A stretch of 64,000 bases of DNA from Pseudohoeflea sp964511625. Its GTDB lineage: Bacteria > Pseudomonadota > Alphaproteobacteria > Rhizobiales > Rhizobiaceae. Where the stretch lies: positions 134,619 to 198,618 of the forward strand of contig CAZEJG010000004.1 in NCBI GenBank assembly GCA_964511625.1, in the 5' to 3' direction. The notes below the pieces were generated by a model. The model had not been told where the DNA came from. It saw nothing but the letters and a program-made list of their open reading frames with translations, and did no database searches. Positions within the stretch are counted from its first letter, which is position 1, and the number at the start of each line of letters is the position of its first letter. A program made the translations under genes and the position numbers. Positions 50,726-58,918 of the stretch are shown piece after piece.

Positions 50726-52243
50726 TCATCCGGCCATCCTCCGACCGCTGATCTGCACGTCCTCGAAGGCGCGGCATGACCGGATGCGCGCACCGAGCTC
50801 GGAGATGATCATCCCGAGATCGCTGGCGCTTTCGGACACGGCATCTGCGCGCCTCGAGCCATTGTTGATGCGCTCGCCGGCCGAACCGATCTCGCGCGCG
50901 GTGCCCTCGATCTCGCTTGCATGGGCAAGCCCGGAGGCGCCGACACCGCTGACGGCATCGTTGATGCGCTCGACCTGGGCGACGAGATCGGAAATCACCG
51001 CACGGGTGTCGCCGACCAGCTCGACGCCCCGGCCGACCTGTGTCTTGGTTCCCGCCACCAGCGTCTTGATTTCGCTTGCCGCGCCGGCAGAGCGCTGGGC
51101 CAGTGCGCGGACTTCGGTTGCAACGACGGCGAAACCGCGCCCGGCCTCGCCGGCGCGAGCCGCCTCGATGCCCGCGTTGAGCGCCAGGAGGTTGGTCTGG
51201 AAGGCAATCTCGTCGATGACGCCGATGATCTTGCCGATTTCTTCAGCAGAGGTTTCAACGCCTGCCATGGCGTCTATGGCCCGCGCGACCACCCGGTCAC
51301 TCTCTTCGGCACTGGTACGGGCCACGGCGATGACTTCCTCGGCGGTTTTCGCGCCATCCGCAGCGATCCGGATCTGCTTCGCGATGTCGGCCAGCTTGTC
51401 GCGCCCGGCGGAGAGGCTGCCCGCCGTATCGTCGAGTTCTGCGCGAACGTCGGCAGCGTCCCGCGAAAGATCTTTGAGAGTCTCGGCGGCGCCGGTGACA
51501 CCCTCACCCGAGGAATCGAGCATAGATGTGAGATGATCGATCATCGCATTGAAGCGCTCGGCGAGATCGGAATGCACACCGGCCTCGCGCGGATCCACGC
51601 GACTGTCGAGATCGCCCTTGGCAAGCGCATTGACGACAACTCCGAAGCTTTCGGCGACACGGGCGTGAGCCTCCTCGAGATCCTTGAGATGCTTTTCGTC
51701 ACGCTCGCGAATTTCTTCCCGAAGGCGATGGGAGAACTGGATGTCGATATCAAGCAGAACGGCCTTGACGGCCGCGATCACGTTTTCGGCGAACTCGGCA
51801 CGTTCGCGGCTGCGGGTGAAGAGATCGAAGCGGCCGGTCCTCGTCTCCGCCAGCTTGCGGATCACCTGTTCGAGAACCAGCGAATAACCGCCGATAGACC
51901 AGCCCGTTTCCAGTCCGATGCGTCGGCGCACGTCGCCGAGGATGACTGACCTGTCGGTGTACAAAGTGTCGAACCGGCCATCGGCGAGGATCGACCAGTG
52001 GGCAATCTCCAGTTCCTGCAGGCGGTCGACCTGACGCGACGAGGTGAAGAGCCGGGAGGTTTCCGGCTGGTTTTCCAGCTCACGGAAGTAGTCGGCCAAG
52101 GCGGAGCGGGCTTCCGCCTCCACCAGCGGACGCATGGCACGCAGACGGGCACGATCGGAGTCATCCATTCCGATAAGGCCGAGACGCGACTGAAGACCGG
52201 CAAGAGCTGCCGGATCCCGCGCCGTCTGGTGGGTTTGCGTCAC
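50726..52243 (-). CDS. soluble globin-coupled chemoreceptor, probably heme-less
   Basis: The 505-residue chemoreceptor has no membrane helix. Residues about 10-170 are a protoglobin-like domain (AHWSILADGRFDTLY, then LGDVRRRIGLETGWSIGGYS), followed by a helical segment, and a signalling hairpin with AFQTNLLALNAGIEAARAGE near residue 360. In HemAT-type globins the second motif reads V-H-x-R-I-G-L with the histidine binding heme iron; here Arg106 takes that place. So the domain fold is present but oxygen sensing through heme is doubtful. It heads the che operon. The GTG at 52243 has GGGGA upstream; an earlier start adds a Pro/Arg-rich tail. Confidence 0.88.
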   Translation of the reverse strand: MTQTHQTARDPAALAGLQSRLGLIGMDDSDRARLRAMRPLVEAEARSALADYFRELENQPETSRLFTSSRQVDRLQELEIAHWSILADGRFDTLYTDRSVILGDVRRRIGLETGWSIGGYSLVLEQVIRKLAETRTGRFDLFTRSRERAEFAENVIAAVKAVLLDIDIQFSHRLREEIRERDEKHLKDLEEAHARVAESFGVVVNALAKGDLDSRVDPREAGVHSDLAERFNAMIDHLTSMLDSSGEGVTGAAETLKDLSRDAADVRAELDDTAGSLSAGRDKLADIAKQIRIAADGAKTAEEVIAVARTSAEESDRVVARAIDAMAGVETSAEEIGKIIGVIDEIAFQTNLLALNAGIEAARAGEAGRGFAVVATEVRALAQRSAGAASEIKTLVAGTKTQVGRGVELVGDTRAVISDLVAQVERINDAVSGVGASGLAHASEIEGTAREIGSAGERINNGSRRADAVSESASDLGMIISELGARIRSCRAFEDVQISGRRMAG

Positions 52244-52620
52244 AATATTTCCCCGTTCCACTTCATTCGGCCGTCCGGGAGCTTGCACTCCCCGATCGCC
52301 GCGCATGACGCGGCGCCCCAGGCACTCATAGCCAAGTCATTGATTTGAAGTAATTCCGGTCAAAGCCGGAGTTGCGGAGCGGCATCATGCCTATACGGGT
52401 GCGCCGAGCCTGCCAGCGCCCGCATTCCGCGTCTCATGGGGGATTCTTATGGTTAATTCCTTGCCCGAAGGTTAACGCAAAGTTGCTGTTTGAGGGGGTG
52501 GGCAAGAAATCGGTAAGGTTTTGTTAACACCTGAAATTCTGTCTTTTGGCAAGGCTCGCGCAAGACGTCCGTGGCAAACATGAAAGCGATAGAGGCAATG
52601 ATGCCTTCGGAGTACGAGCA
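52244..52620. other. noncoding region upstream of the che operon
   Basis: These 377 bases contain the divergent start regions of the chemoreceptor (minus) and the small membrane peptide (plus). I see AT-rich patches with TTAA repeats at 52450-52540, and a 5-bp TCCGG/CCGGA inverted repeat near 52355-52370, but no promoter consensus or gene that I can defend. Confidence 0.4.
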
Positions 52621-52731
52621 ATGACTGTTCTTGGACTTGGCGCCGCCCTGATCGCCGCAGCAACCCTGGCAAATTTTTCGGTGCTTCTGGTTTTTCACGA
52701 CAAGAAGCCCCGGCCTGCGACTGCGTTCTGA
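52621..52731 (+). CDS. 36-residue single-helix membrane peptide (hypothetical)
   Basis: An ATG preceded by GGAG at 8 bp opens a frame of 36 codons encoding MTVLGLGAALIAAATLANFS plus VLLVFHDKKPRPATAF. Residues 3-24 are a hydrophobic helix and the tail is basic, so it would sit in the inner membrane with the tail in the cytosol. A strong rho-independent terminator begins 25 bp after the stop, indicating a short monocistronic transcript. No family is recognised. It could be a real small protein or part of a small RNA. An earlier in-frame TTG would lengthen it but adds polar residues. Confidence 0.5.
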   Translation: MTVLGLGAALIAAATLANFSVLLVFHDKKPRPATAF

Positions 52732-52755
52732 TCAAACTCGCCGAAACAACAAGAT

Positions 52756-52791
52756 AACCGCCCCCGAATATTCTCCGGGGGCGGTTTTTTT
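52756..52791 (+). terminator. strong rho-independent terminator
   Basis: An 11-bp perfect stem (AACCGCCCCCG and CGGGGGCGGTT, 9-nt loop) followed by T5-7 on the plus strand. It ends the transcript of the 36-residue peptide gene. Confidence 0.92.
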
Positions 52792-52847
52792 GTTTTTCCG
52801 GCTGAAGGTCTCGGCTACTTTAGCAGGCGCGGATATTGACCTTGTTT

Positions 52848-53048
52848 TCAGAAAGCACACCCGGACTTCACGCCCAACCGGCGAAAGAGGATCGCAGCCG
52901 GGCAAAATCCGGTGAACGCGGACTGCAGCATATTCGCCCCTATGAAGACGGTAAACCAGGCAAATTGCGGCGAGACCCAGACTGTCAGAGCGACTGAAAT
53001 GAGGATCATCAGACCCGCGAAAGCCAGCACGAGGCGATCAAGTGACAT
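52848..53048 (-). CDS. DUF2892 (YgaP-type) membrane protein
   Basis: The 66-residue protein has two membrane helices and the DUF2892 signature FTGFCPAAILFRRLGV at its C-terminus, with Cys near residue 52. This family occurs fused to or beside rhodaneses and sulfide-responsive genes. I chose the ATG at 53048 with GGAG 8 bp upstream; an in-frame codon at 53084 adds Ile/Ser/Asp residues. An ArsR-type regulator with persulfide-sensing cysteines is encoded 430 bp away in the divergent direction, suggesting a sulfide or persulfide regulon. Confidence 0.8.
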   Translation of the reverse strand: MSLDRLVLAFAGLMILISVALTVWVSPQFAWFTVFIGANMLQSAFTGFCPAAILFRRLGVKSGCAF

Positions 53049-53065
53049 GGAATCATCTCCGATAG

Positions 53066-53080
53066 ATATAATCATTATAT
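53066..53080. promoter_or_regulatory. 15-bp perfect AT palindrome, candidate operator
   Basis: ATATAATCATTATAT reads the same on both strands about a central C/G. It lies 18 bp before the DUF2892 start codon and includes TATAAT, a -10-like hexamer on the minus strand. A repressor bound here would block transcription. The nearby BigR/SqrR-like regulator is the natural candidate, since this family binds AT-rich palindromes. Confidence 0.5.
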
Positions 53081-53474
53081 ACAAACATATTTATATATAG
53101 GGCGAATTGCAAGATGCAGATTGCTTTTTCCGGCTTTCAGTTCGCAACCTTGCCGCGCTAAACCTCACAACCTTGCCGCGGCCAACCTCAGAAAATACAC
53201 GCCGACATTCTTCCATCACGCAAGATGCTCCACCGGGAAGAGCGGCCAGCGCCAGAAAAACAGGTATAGAATCTTATCGCAATTTTTCCTGACACATTGT
53301 CGGATTAATTCCGATTCTTGCTTTCCGAATTCCTTAAAAGCGTGCTAAGTCCCTTGGATACCGTAAGGAACCTCCGCTACGGGGACGTCTTCGGTAGGAG
53401 CATTTCAAGCCTGCTTCCGGCTTGAGCAGGTTCCGATTTCAAACGCGGCGAAAGTAATTCTTCAATTCTTGACC
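53081..53474. other. noncoding region between DUF2892 gene and ArsR gene
   Basis: About 390 bases without a supportable gene. The first 20 bases continue the AT-rich tract of the palindrome (ACAAACATATTTATATATAG). Further on are an A/T-rich patch near 53280-53340 and two competing 6-bp inverted repeats around 53407-53431 (CAAGCC/GGCTTG and CCTGCT/AGCAGG), which may be part of the regulator leader. Confidence 0.4.
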
Positions 53475-53792
53475 ATGAACAACTTGCAACCATCCAAGAT
53501 GCACGAGCGTGCCGGTGCGGCTTCGAACCTCCTGGCCGCCCTGGCAAATCGCAACCGGTTGATGATCCTCTGCCATTTGGTCGAGAGGGAGGTCACCGTC
53601 ACCGAACTGATGGAACTGGTGGGGATGAGTCAGTCCGCCATGTCCCAGCAACTCGCCAAATTGCGCGCGGCCAATCTGGTGGCCACCCGAAGAGACGGGC
53701 AACAAATCTATTACCGTCTTGCGTCCGGAGAAGCAGAACAAGTCTTGCAATTGCTCTACGGGATGTATTGTGTCCCTGACGAGGTGCCGTAA
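53475..53792 (+). CDS. ArsR-family repressor, BigR/SqrR-like persulfide sensor
   Basis: The 105-residue winged-helix protein has the ArsR recognition helix in MSQSAMSQQLAKLRAANLVA and the wing with RRDGQQIYYRL. Two cysteines, C33 in MILCHL and C99 in YGMYCVP, are 66 residues apart. That is the same spacing as C41 and C107 in SqrR/BigR, which form a polysulfide bridge that releases DNA. No arsenic or zinc ligand motif (ELCVCDL) is seen. It is 72 bp upstream of the RiPP operon and 430 bp from a DUF2892 gene with a palindromic leader, so it probably controls the latter and perhaps the former. Confidence 0.85.
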   Translation: MNNLQPSKMHERAGAASNLLAALANRNRLMILCHLVEREVTVTELMELVGMSQSAMSQQLAKLRAANLVATRRDGQQIYYRLASGEAEQVLQLLYGMYCVPDEVP

Positions 53793-53863
53793 TCGGCTTT
53801 CGCGCGGGGAACAGCTCATTTTGGCGCTGACGGACTGATATCAACCATTGGGGAGGTTGCGCG

Positions 53864-54160
53864 ATGACAAGGGATAACGACGTTCGCCTATCAAGCTTTT
53901 TGAAACTGGCTCCAAAGGTCACGCTGAAGGCGATGGGACAGAATGAAGGCGGCGTCCTGCTCAAACTCGATTCCGGGGAGATGTACACCATCAACGACAC
54001 GACCGTGGCGTTTCTGGAAACACTCGACGGGACGACTAGCTTGGGCGATTCGGTCGATCGGCTGCATGCGGTCTTCGACGTCGACCGGGAGACGCTTGAA
54101 ACAGACCTCACGTCGATCGCCGTCGATCTGCTGGACCAGAACCTGCTCCGGTCAGCCTGA
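53864..54160 (+). CDS. PqqD-like RiPP recognition protein (lasso B1 type)
   Basis: The 98-residue protein is a stand-alone RiPP recognition element. The PqqD-type fold is visible in VTLKAMGQNEGGVLLKLDSG, EMYTINDTTVAFLETLDG, a helical middle, and IAVDLLDQNLLRSA. Such proteins bind the leader peptide and hand it to the modifying enzymes; in lasso systems the B1 protein recognises a Y-x-x-P leader motif, which is present in all four small peptides downstream. GGGGAGG lies before the ATG. The next gene starts 2 bp after the stop, so the set is one operon. Confidence 0.88.
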   Translation: MTRDNDVRLSSFLKLAPKVTLKAMGQNEGGVLLKLDSGEMYTINDTTVAFLETLDGTTSLGDSVDRLHAVFDVDRETLETDLTSIAVDLLDQNLLRSA

Positions 54161-54162
54161 AG

Positions 54163-54624
54163 ATGTCCCCGCGATCGATTGCCTTCTGTCGCCGCGAGAT
54201 ATGGGTCGCGGCACGGCTGCTTCCTCTTCTTGCTGCCGGGCGTTCGCTCGAGGGACTGCTGCGGATGGCGATGCCTGCGGGGCCATCTCCCCGCTATGAA
54301 GGCGTACCGGCCGAACAGATCATCGACTTCGTCAAACAGGCGGCGCGACGGCCGTGGTTCATGCGCGACCGCCGCTGCCTTCGTGAAGGTCTTCTGGCGT
54401 TCCGCTATCTCTCGCTGGCGGGCCATCGCCCCGAGCTTCATTTTTCAATAGCACCTTCGAGCCTCACAGCATCCCGTCCGCGCGCTCATTGCCGGGTCGT
54501 GCTCGACGGAAAGACGGTCCTCAATCCCTGCCCGGAACCGATGGTCGACCTGTTCGCCTATGACGGACGTGCGATCTCCGGTGACGTCGGGCAGCTGAAG
54601 GGCGCGGACATATCGCATGCCTGA
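54163..54624 (+). CDS. lasso-B2-like transglutaminase-fold leader peptidase
   Basis: The 153-residue protein matches the lasso peptide B2 family (cysteine protease with transglutaminase fold). The catalytic Cys is in RDRRCLREGLLAFRYLSLAG near residue 76, and the catalytic His in RAHCRVVLDGKTVL near residue 110 (the family usually has AHAWV, so the flank differs). An Asp/Asn follows as third member. B2 enzymes cut the leader after a T-x pair. The gene overlaps the next by 8 bp. Confidence 0.85.
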   Translation: MSPRSIAFCRREIWVAARLLPLLAAGRSLEGLLRMAMPAGPSPRYEGVPAEQIIDFVKQAARRPWFMRDRRCLREGLLAFRYLSLAGHRPELHFSIAPSSLTASRPRAHCRVVLDGKTVLNPCPEPMVDLFAYDGRAISGDVGQLKGADISHA

Positions 54625-55627
54625 TCACATGCTTCATCTCGATTTTCTTGGCGCCCCACTCAGCATCGAAGCGCGACGGGAATGGTGCGACGCGCTGATA
54701 AGAACCTTCGGCCCTTTCGTCGTACAAGGCCCACCGGAAGGCGCTCCTTCTTCTCTCGTTCTTCGTGAGGTCGAGGCACTCGACGCTCCTCCGGAACTGG
54801 AGTTGACGTGGGACGGCACATTGCCGGAAGGCCACCGTTCGAAAATCTACGAATCCGACGACGAGGCCGTTCAATATGTGGAGGACTCGGTCCGGCTTCA
54901 TATCAATCATGCGACCGGTCACAGCCAGGCGCAGCTGCTGCCGGGCGCCTTCAGATATTTCCACCTCCTGTCGATCTTTCTCGTGGTCACCTCGGCGATG
55001 GCGCGAAACGGGCTTCACCTGCTGCACGCGGCCTGCCTGACCCATGAGGCGAGTGGCCGTGACCTGCTGATTTTCGTGAAGTCAGGCGGCGGCAAGACAA
55101 CGACATCGCTGAGTCTCGCGCATCAGGGATTCACCCTTTCCACCGATGACGCGAGCGTACTGATCGGTGGAACCTACCCGCCACAGGTTTGGGGAATCCC
55201 GCGGGACATGAAGGTCCATTTCAATACGGCACGCTTGTTGCCCTGGCTCGGCGACTTCGCGGACGAATGGAACGAGTTCGACGAGCAAGCCGTGCCTCTG
55301 ACGCAACTCAATGGGCTGATCGGGATGGTCGACCGACCTCGGCCCAACGAGCTCGGCGCCATCGTTTTCCTCGGCGAGCGCTCGGCGGGAGACCATGTCC
55401 TTCGTTCGATGCCCAAGGGCGAGGCCCTTGTTGCCATCGCCCACGACAATGTCGCCTGGCGGCCGGCCGGCATGACCACCCGCGCGCAGACGCGCTTCTC
55501 GGCCCTCGCGGACATGGTGGCAAGCGTGCCGACCTTCGAGCTGTCGGCCGGCGAAGATCTCGATGCCCTTCCGGCTGTCATCGCGGATGCGATGATGCGG
55601 TCGACCACCAAGGGTGCTGGCTCGTGA
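54617..55627 (+). CDS. HPr-kinase-like peptide kinase
   Basis: The 336-residue protein has an HPr-kinase/phosphorylase-like domain. The P-loop is in LIFVKSGGGKTTTSLSLAHQ near residue 150, followed by the acidic strand FTLSTDDASVLIGG. In lasso clusters such enzymes (for example for paeninodin) phosphorylate a serine of the precursor peptide. The N-terminal 130 residues are unlike bacterial HPr kinase and probably serve substrate binding. It overlaps B2 and the next gene (GTGA, 4 bp), indicating tight coupling. Confidence 0.83.
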   Translation: MPDHMLHLDFLGAPLSIEARREWCDALIRTFGPFVVQGPPEGAPSSLVLREVEALDAPPELELTWDGTLPEGHRSKIYESDDEAVQYVEDSVRLHINHATGHSQAQLLPGAFRYFHLLSIFLVVTSAMARNGLHLLHAACLTHEASGRDLLIFVKSGGGKTTTSLSLAHQGFTLSTDDASVLIGGTYPPQVWGIPRDMKVHFNTARLLPWLGDFADEWNEFDEQAVPLTQLNGLIGMVDRPRPNELGAIVFLGERSAGDHVLRSMPKGEALVAIAHDNVAWRPAGMTTRAQTRFSALADMVASVPTFELSAGEDLDALPAVIADAMMRSTTKGAGS

Positions 55628-56658
55628 AGGTGACCCGACACGGCCAATGGCTGGCCCGGCTGGCCGATCCGGCCGGCATCAACCATCGGTTCAACCCGCC
55701 CCCCTATGACGGCGACGCCACGAGCTGCGTCAACGAACTCTTGGCGCTCGCCGCACGGCACAATGTGCGGCCGGCGCTGTCGCGCAACCTTGAACGGCAA
55801 TTGGGCGAGAATCCCGAATCCATAGTGGAATCGACGGGCGAGGCGCGAGCGCGAGCCATCGCAGATATATCGGAGCTCATCGGCGACGAACGGCTCATGG
55901 ATTTCGCCCGCTCGGTGCTCCTCGCCGATGCGGCGGGCGAGATCATGGCTCGAACCCAGGCTGCGGGCCTGCCGGCGACCGTGGTCAAGGGACCCGATTT
56001 CGCCGAACACGGCTATGGTGGCCTCGAGTTCCGCACCTTCTCCGATGTCGACATTCTCGTCAGGCCGGACGCGGAAGAGGCTGTGAGCGCCATTCTGGTC
56101 GATCTCGGTTACCGGGCGATCGTACCCAAGGCCGGGCGGGAGGACTTCACCGAACGCAGCTTCGTCCGCAAGGAAGAATTCGGTGGCAGCATCCATGTCG
56201 AGGTACATACGGACGTGGTGCATGCGCCGGAACTGCGCAACGCGCAGACGCTGACCTGGGATCTCTATGCGAGCCCGGAGTTGGGTGGCTTGACCGGCGC
56301 CTCGCGGGTTGTCCTTGCCGGATTGCACGGCGCGACGTCGCATCTGTTCGGACGGCTTCAATATGTCGTCGACGGCCTCGTGCTTGTGCGCGCCGGTGTG
56401 GATGCCGACGAACTCGAGGAGCGTGCACGGCGCTCGAACGCGGTTCTGGCGGTCAAGACGATGCTGCGGCTTGCCGCGGAGATATTCGACAGTCCGGAAA
56501 GCGCGGAACTCGCCGCCCGGCTTCGACCGGCTCACGGCGCCGCCTGGGAACACAGGCTGATCACCGCCTCCATGGTTCTCGGCGCCAAGAACGCCGACCG
56601 ATGGCGGCTACTGCCGCAACGCTATCTCTATCGGGCGCTCCTGCGCGTCAGGTCCTGA
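55624..56658 (+). CDS. nucleotidyltransferase family protein (NTP_transf_5 type)
   Basis: The 344-residue protein shows the minimal nucleotidyltransferase motif PATVVKGPDFAEHGYGGLEF then RTFSDVDILVRPDAEEA, where the Asp pair binds metal and nucleotide, followed by the IHVEVHTDV strand. PF14907-type transferases occur beside HPr-kinase-like genes in lasso clusters and modify the phosphate placed on the peptide. The start is GTG, overlapping the kinase stop by 4 bp. The rest is helical and unassigned. After it comes a 279-bp gap before the first precursor gene. Confidence 0.8.
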   Translation: MKVTRHGQWLARLADPAGINHRFNPPPYDGDATSCVNELLALAARHNVRPALSRNLERQLGENPESIVESTGEARARAIADISELIGDERLMDFARSVLLADAAGEIMARTQAAGLPATVVKGPDFAEHGYGGLEFRTFSDVDILVRPDAEEAVSAILVDLGYRAIVPKAGREDFTERSFVRKEEFGGSIHVEVHTDVVHAPELRNAQTLTWDLYASPELGGLTGASRVVLAGLHGATSHLFGRLQYVVDGLVLVRAGVDADELEERARRSNAVLAVKTMLRLAAEIFDSPESAELAARLRPAHGAAWEHRLITASMVLGAKNADRWRLLPQRYLYRALLRVRS

Positions 56659-56937
56659 TCCCCGATTGCGACAGCGGCAGATGATTTGCCTCTGCCCCCC
56701 ATTTGGGGCGTTGATATTTGCGGCGTTGGTGCGAAAGAATTTCGCTGTGATCCTGATCGATTCTTCGAAAGTCTTGGGGGAGACAGTTTACAATCCGGAT
56801 TTCTTGCAGCGTTGCTGACACCACTCCAGCATCGGCACCGTCTTGCATGAATTGTCAGGCGTCACACTACATTGGCTTGTACGGCAGGCAAGCGCCGTAC
56901 TGCAAATCGAAACCTATACAAAGATCGGCAGAGTTTC
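56659..56937. other. gap between nucleotidyltransferase and first precursor
   Basis: These 279 bases carry no convincing gene or terminator. They may hold a promoter for precursor 1, since the upstream operon is otherwise gap-free, but no consensus could be chosen by eye. Confidence 0.35.
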
Positions 56938-57060
56938 ATGAAATCCAACTCCGAAAATGAGCGTCGCAGCTACATCAAACCTTCGGTTCAGCGGGCATCA
57001 ACCACGCTGCAAACGGTGACCGCCGCCAACGTCGCTAGCAATCCTCAAAACCAGTCGTAA
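56938..57060 (+). CDS. RiPP precursor peptide 1
   Basis: A 40-residue peptide beginning MKSNSENERRSYIKPSVQRA and ending TVTAANVASNPQNQS. The leader contains Y-I-K-P (residues 12-15) and L-Q-T-V-T-A (24-29). This layout, with P three residues after Y and a T in the second-last leader position, resembles lasso leaders. The predicted core is ANVASNPQNQS. The core has no Asp/Glu at positions 7-9, so a lasso ring is unlikely. I chose the ATG because it lines up with the other three peptides; an upstream in-frame TTG would add 22 residues. The Shine-Dalgarno is weak. Confidence 0.75.
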   Translation: MKSNSENERRSYIKPSVQRASTTLQTVTAANVASNPQNQS

Positions 57061-57138
57061 CCCACAACCGAACTGTTTTTTTCGTCGTTTTGATAGAGCC
57101 ACTTCTTCGGATCTGAAGATTGCGCTTCATCATGATCA

Positions 57139-58623
57139 ATGAAGAGAACGGGGTTTGCGCTGGTGGGGAAAGCGGCGACATCCGTTTCCGTCGTGGGGGG
57201 CGGGATTGCCGGGCTGTACGCGGCGTGGCGATTGATCAGTTCCGGATATCCGGCAAACGAGATTACACTCTTCGAGGCCGCCGATCGCATCGGCGGTCGC
57301 ATTTTTACCCTCGCTCCGGCCGGTTGCGTGCCGGTGGATCTCGGTGCCCACAACATCCGGACCGATCATCCGCTGACGGCCGGACTGCTTTCGAGCTTCG
57401 ATCTTGCCGGCGCGCCTGCTCTTGCGGGCAATCCAACCGATTTGGTCTGTCTTCGCGGCCGATGGCGGTCGGAAGCAGAGATCCGTCGCAGCTTCTTTCG
57501 CCGCCCCTTCGATTACGACGTGGGGTGGAACGTCCAGAGACGCAATCCCCGCCGGCTGCTGCGCCGGGTGCTCGCCCGCTATACCGGAAACGGCGAATGG
57601 ACGGGCGGCGACGCCCTGACCTCCGATATCGATCGCCTGCCACTCGAGCAGGTGATGCGCACGGTCCTTTCGGAAGAGGAGATCCGATTTCTCTGCGACC
57701 GGCTCTGCTATTCCTTTTTCGACCTGCCGCTCGACGCCCGGGCCATTCTGACGTGGTTCGACAAGGAGTTCTTCGGGAGCAGCGCCGTTCTGCTCGGCGG
57801 CGGTGCATCCAGTCTGACGCAGGCACTCGAAAAGCGCCTGATCGCCGCAGGATGCCGGATCCTGACCGGTCACCGGCTTGCGGCGATGGATGTCGAGGAG
57901 AACCAGCTCCGGTTCGAACGGACCGACGGGAGCCGACTGAACGTCGCGGGCACCCGCGTGGTCCTGGCCATGCCGATCGGCAAGATCGCCGCGGTGGACG
58001 GCTTGGGCAGTCGCCAGCAGATCCGTGAGCTGCTGCACTCGGTCGAAGCGTGGTCGGTGGCGACGGGTGCGATCTGGTATCCTGGTCCGTGGTGGAAAGC
58101 CTGCGGTTTCGTGACCGGGCGCAGCCGGACGGACTCGTTACTGGGCAGCATAAGCCATGTCGCGGAGACAGCCCGGCGCGTTGGCGCGCCCACCGGGCCG
58201 GTCGCGGCCGTATTCTACACAGAGGGAGCTAAAGCTAGCTTCTGGGACGACATGGCAAGGGGTCTGCCCGCCGGTGAGCCGTTGCCGGCGGACCATTCAT
58301 TCACCCGCCGGGCTCACCGTCTGCTTGCCGACCTCTACGAGAGGGAATTTGATGTCAGGGCGCCCGAACCGCTCGGCGCGTGTTTTCAACCCTGGACCGG
58401 GAAGCCAGACGTCGCGGCCTTCCATCTGTGGCGGCACGGATATCGCGACGGCGAGGCCAAGGCATGCAAACCGCTAGCCGGTGTGGACCTTCATATCTGC
58501 GGAGAGAGCCTTTCGCGCCGCCACGGCTGGATCGAAGGCGCTCTGGAGACAGCCGAACAGGTTCTCACGGGACATTTCGGATTGGCGCCGGCAAAGCGTG
58601 TTGCCGCAAAAACGTGTCCGTGA
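57139..58623 (+). CDS. FAD-dependent amine-oxidase-like oxidoreductase
   Basis: The 494-residue enzyme has the FAD-binding Rossmann motif VSVVGGGIAGLYAAWRLISS near residue 15 with ITLFEAADRIGGRI after it, and the closing FAD motif HICGESLSRRHGWIEGALET near residue 460, both of the flavin amine oxidase (PF01593) type. It may oxidise an amine, an alpha carbon or a side chain in the precursor peptide. Lasso clusters usually lack such an enzyme. It lies between precursor 1 and precursors 2-4, all on the plus strand. No signal peptide is seen, so it acts in the cytosol. Confidence 0.82.
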   Translation: MKRTGFALVGKAATSVSVVGGGIAGLYAAWRLISSGYPANEITLFEAADRIGGRIFTLAPAGCVPVDLGAHNIRTDHPLTAGLLSSFDLAGAPALAGNPTDLVCLRGRWRSEAEIRRSFFRRPFDYDVGWNVQRRNPRRLLRRVLARYTGNGEWTGGDALTSDIDRLPLEQVMRTVLSEEEIRFLCDRLCYSFFDLPLDARAILTWFDKEFFGSSAVLLGGGASSLTQALEKRLIAAGCRILTGHRLAAMDVEENQLRFERTDGSRLNVAGTRVVLAMPIGKIAAVDGLGSRQQIRELLHSVEAWSVATGAIWYPGPWWKACGFVTGRSRTDSLLGSISHVAETARRVGAPTGPVAAVFYTEGAKASFWDDMARGLPAGEPLPADHSFTRRAHRLLADLYEREFDVRAPEPLGACFQPWTGKPDVAAFHLWRHGYRDGEAKACKPLAGVDLHICGESLSRRHGWIEGALETAEQVLTGHFGLAPAKRVAAKTCP

Positions 58624-58918
58624 CATCTGTTGTCACAGCCGCCACGGCAGAGGACAATTCCCTCAACTTTCGCCCATAATAAACTGCAGAAATTTTCAGA
58701 TCAGCTCTTGCTAAAACTTGAATCGGCGAGGTAATTTCTGCCTCGTCGCATGCGGGGAATGGGAATCAGGGGCAACTTTAGGGAATTGGGATATTCTGCG
58801 GCACAAAATCCCCAATGATCATCGCACGTCACTCCTGACAAACTCCAAAGCAGCACTGACTATCAGGCAGCAGCTTGATGGCAGAAAGGCACGCGGAATC
58901 GTGCACGAGAGCAGATCG
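58624..58918. other. gap before precursor 2
   Basis: About 295 bases without a supportable gene. I searched it for a further copy of the Y-x-x-P / L-Q-T-V-T-A peptide and saw none. It may contain a promoter for precursors 2-4. Confidence 0.35.

Noticed and set aside
53864..54160. PQQ biosynthesis (pqqD)
   Set aside because: No pqqA, B, C or E nearby; the neighbours are lasso-type genes.
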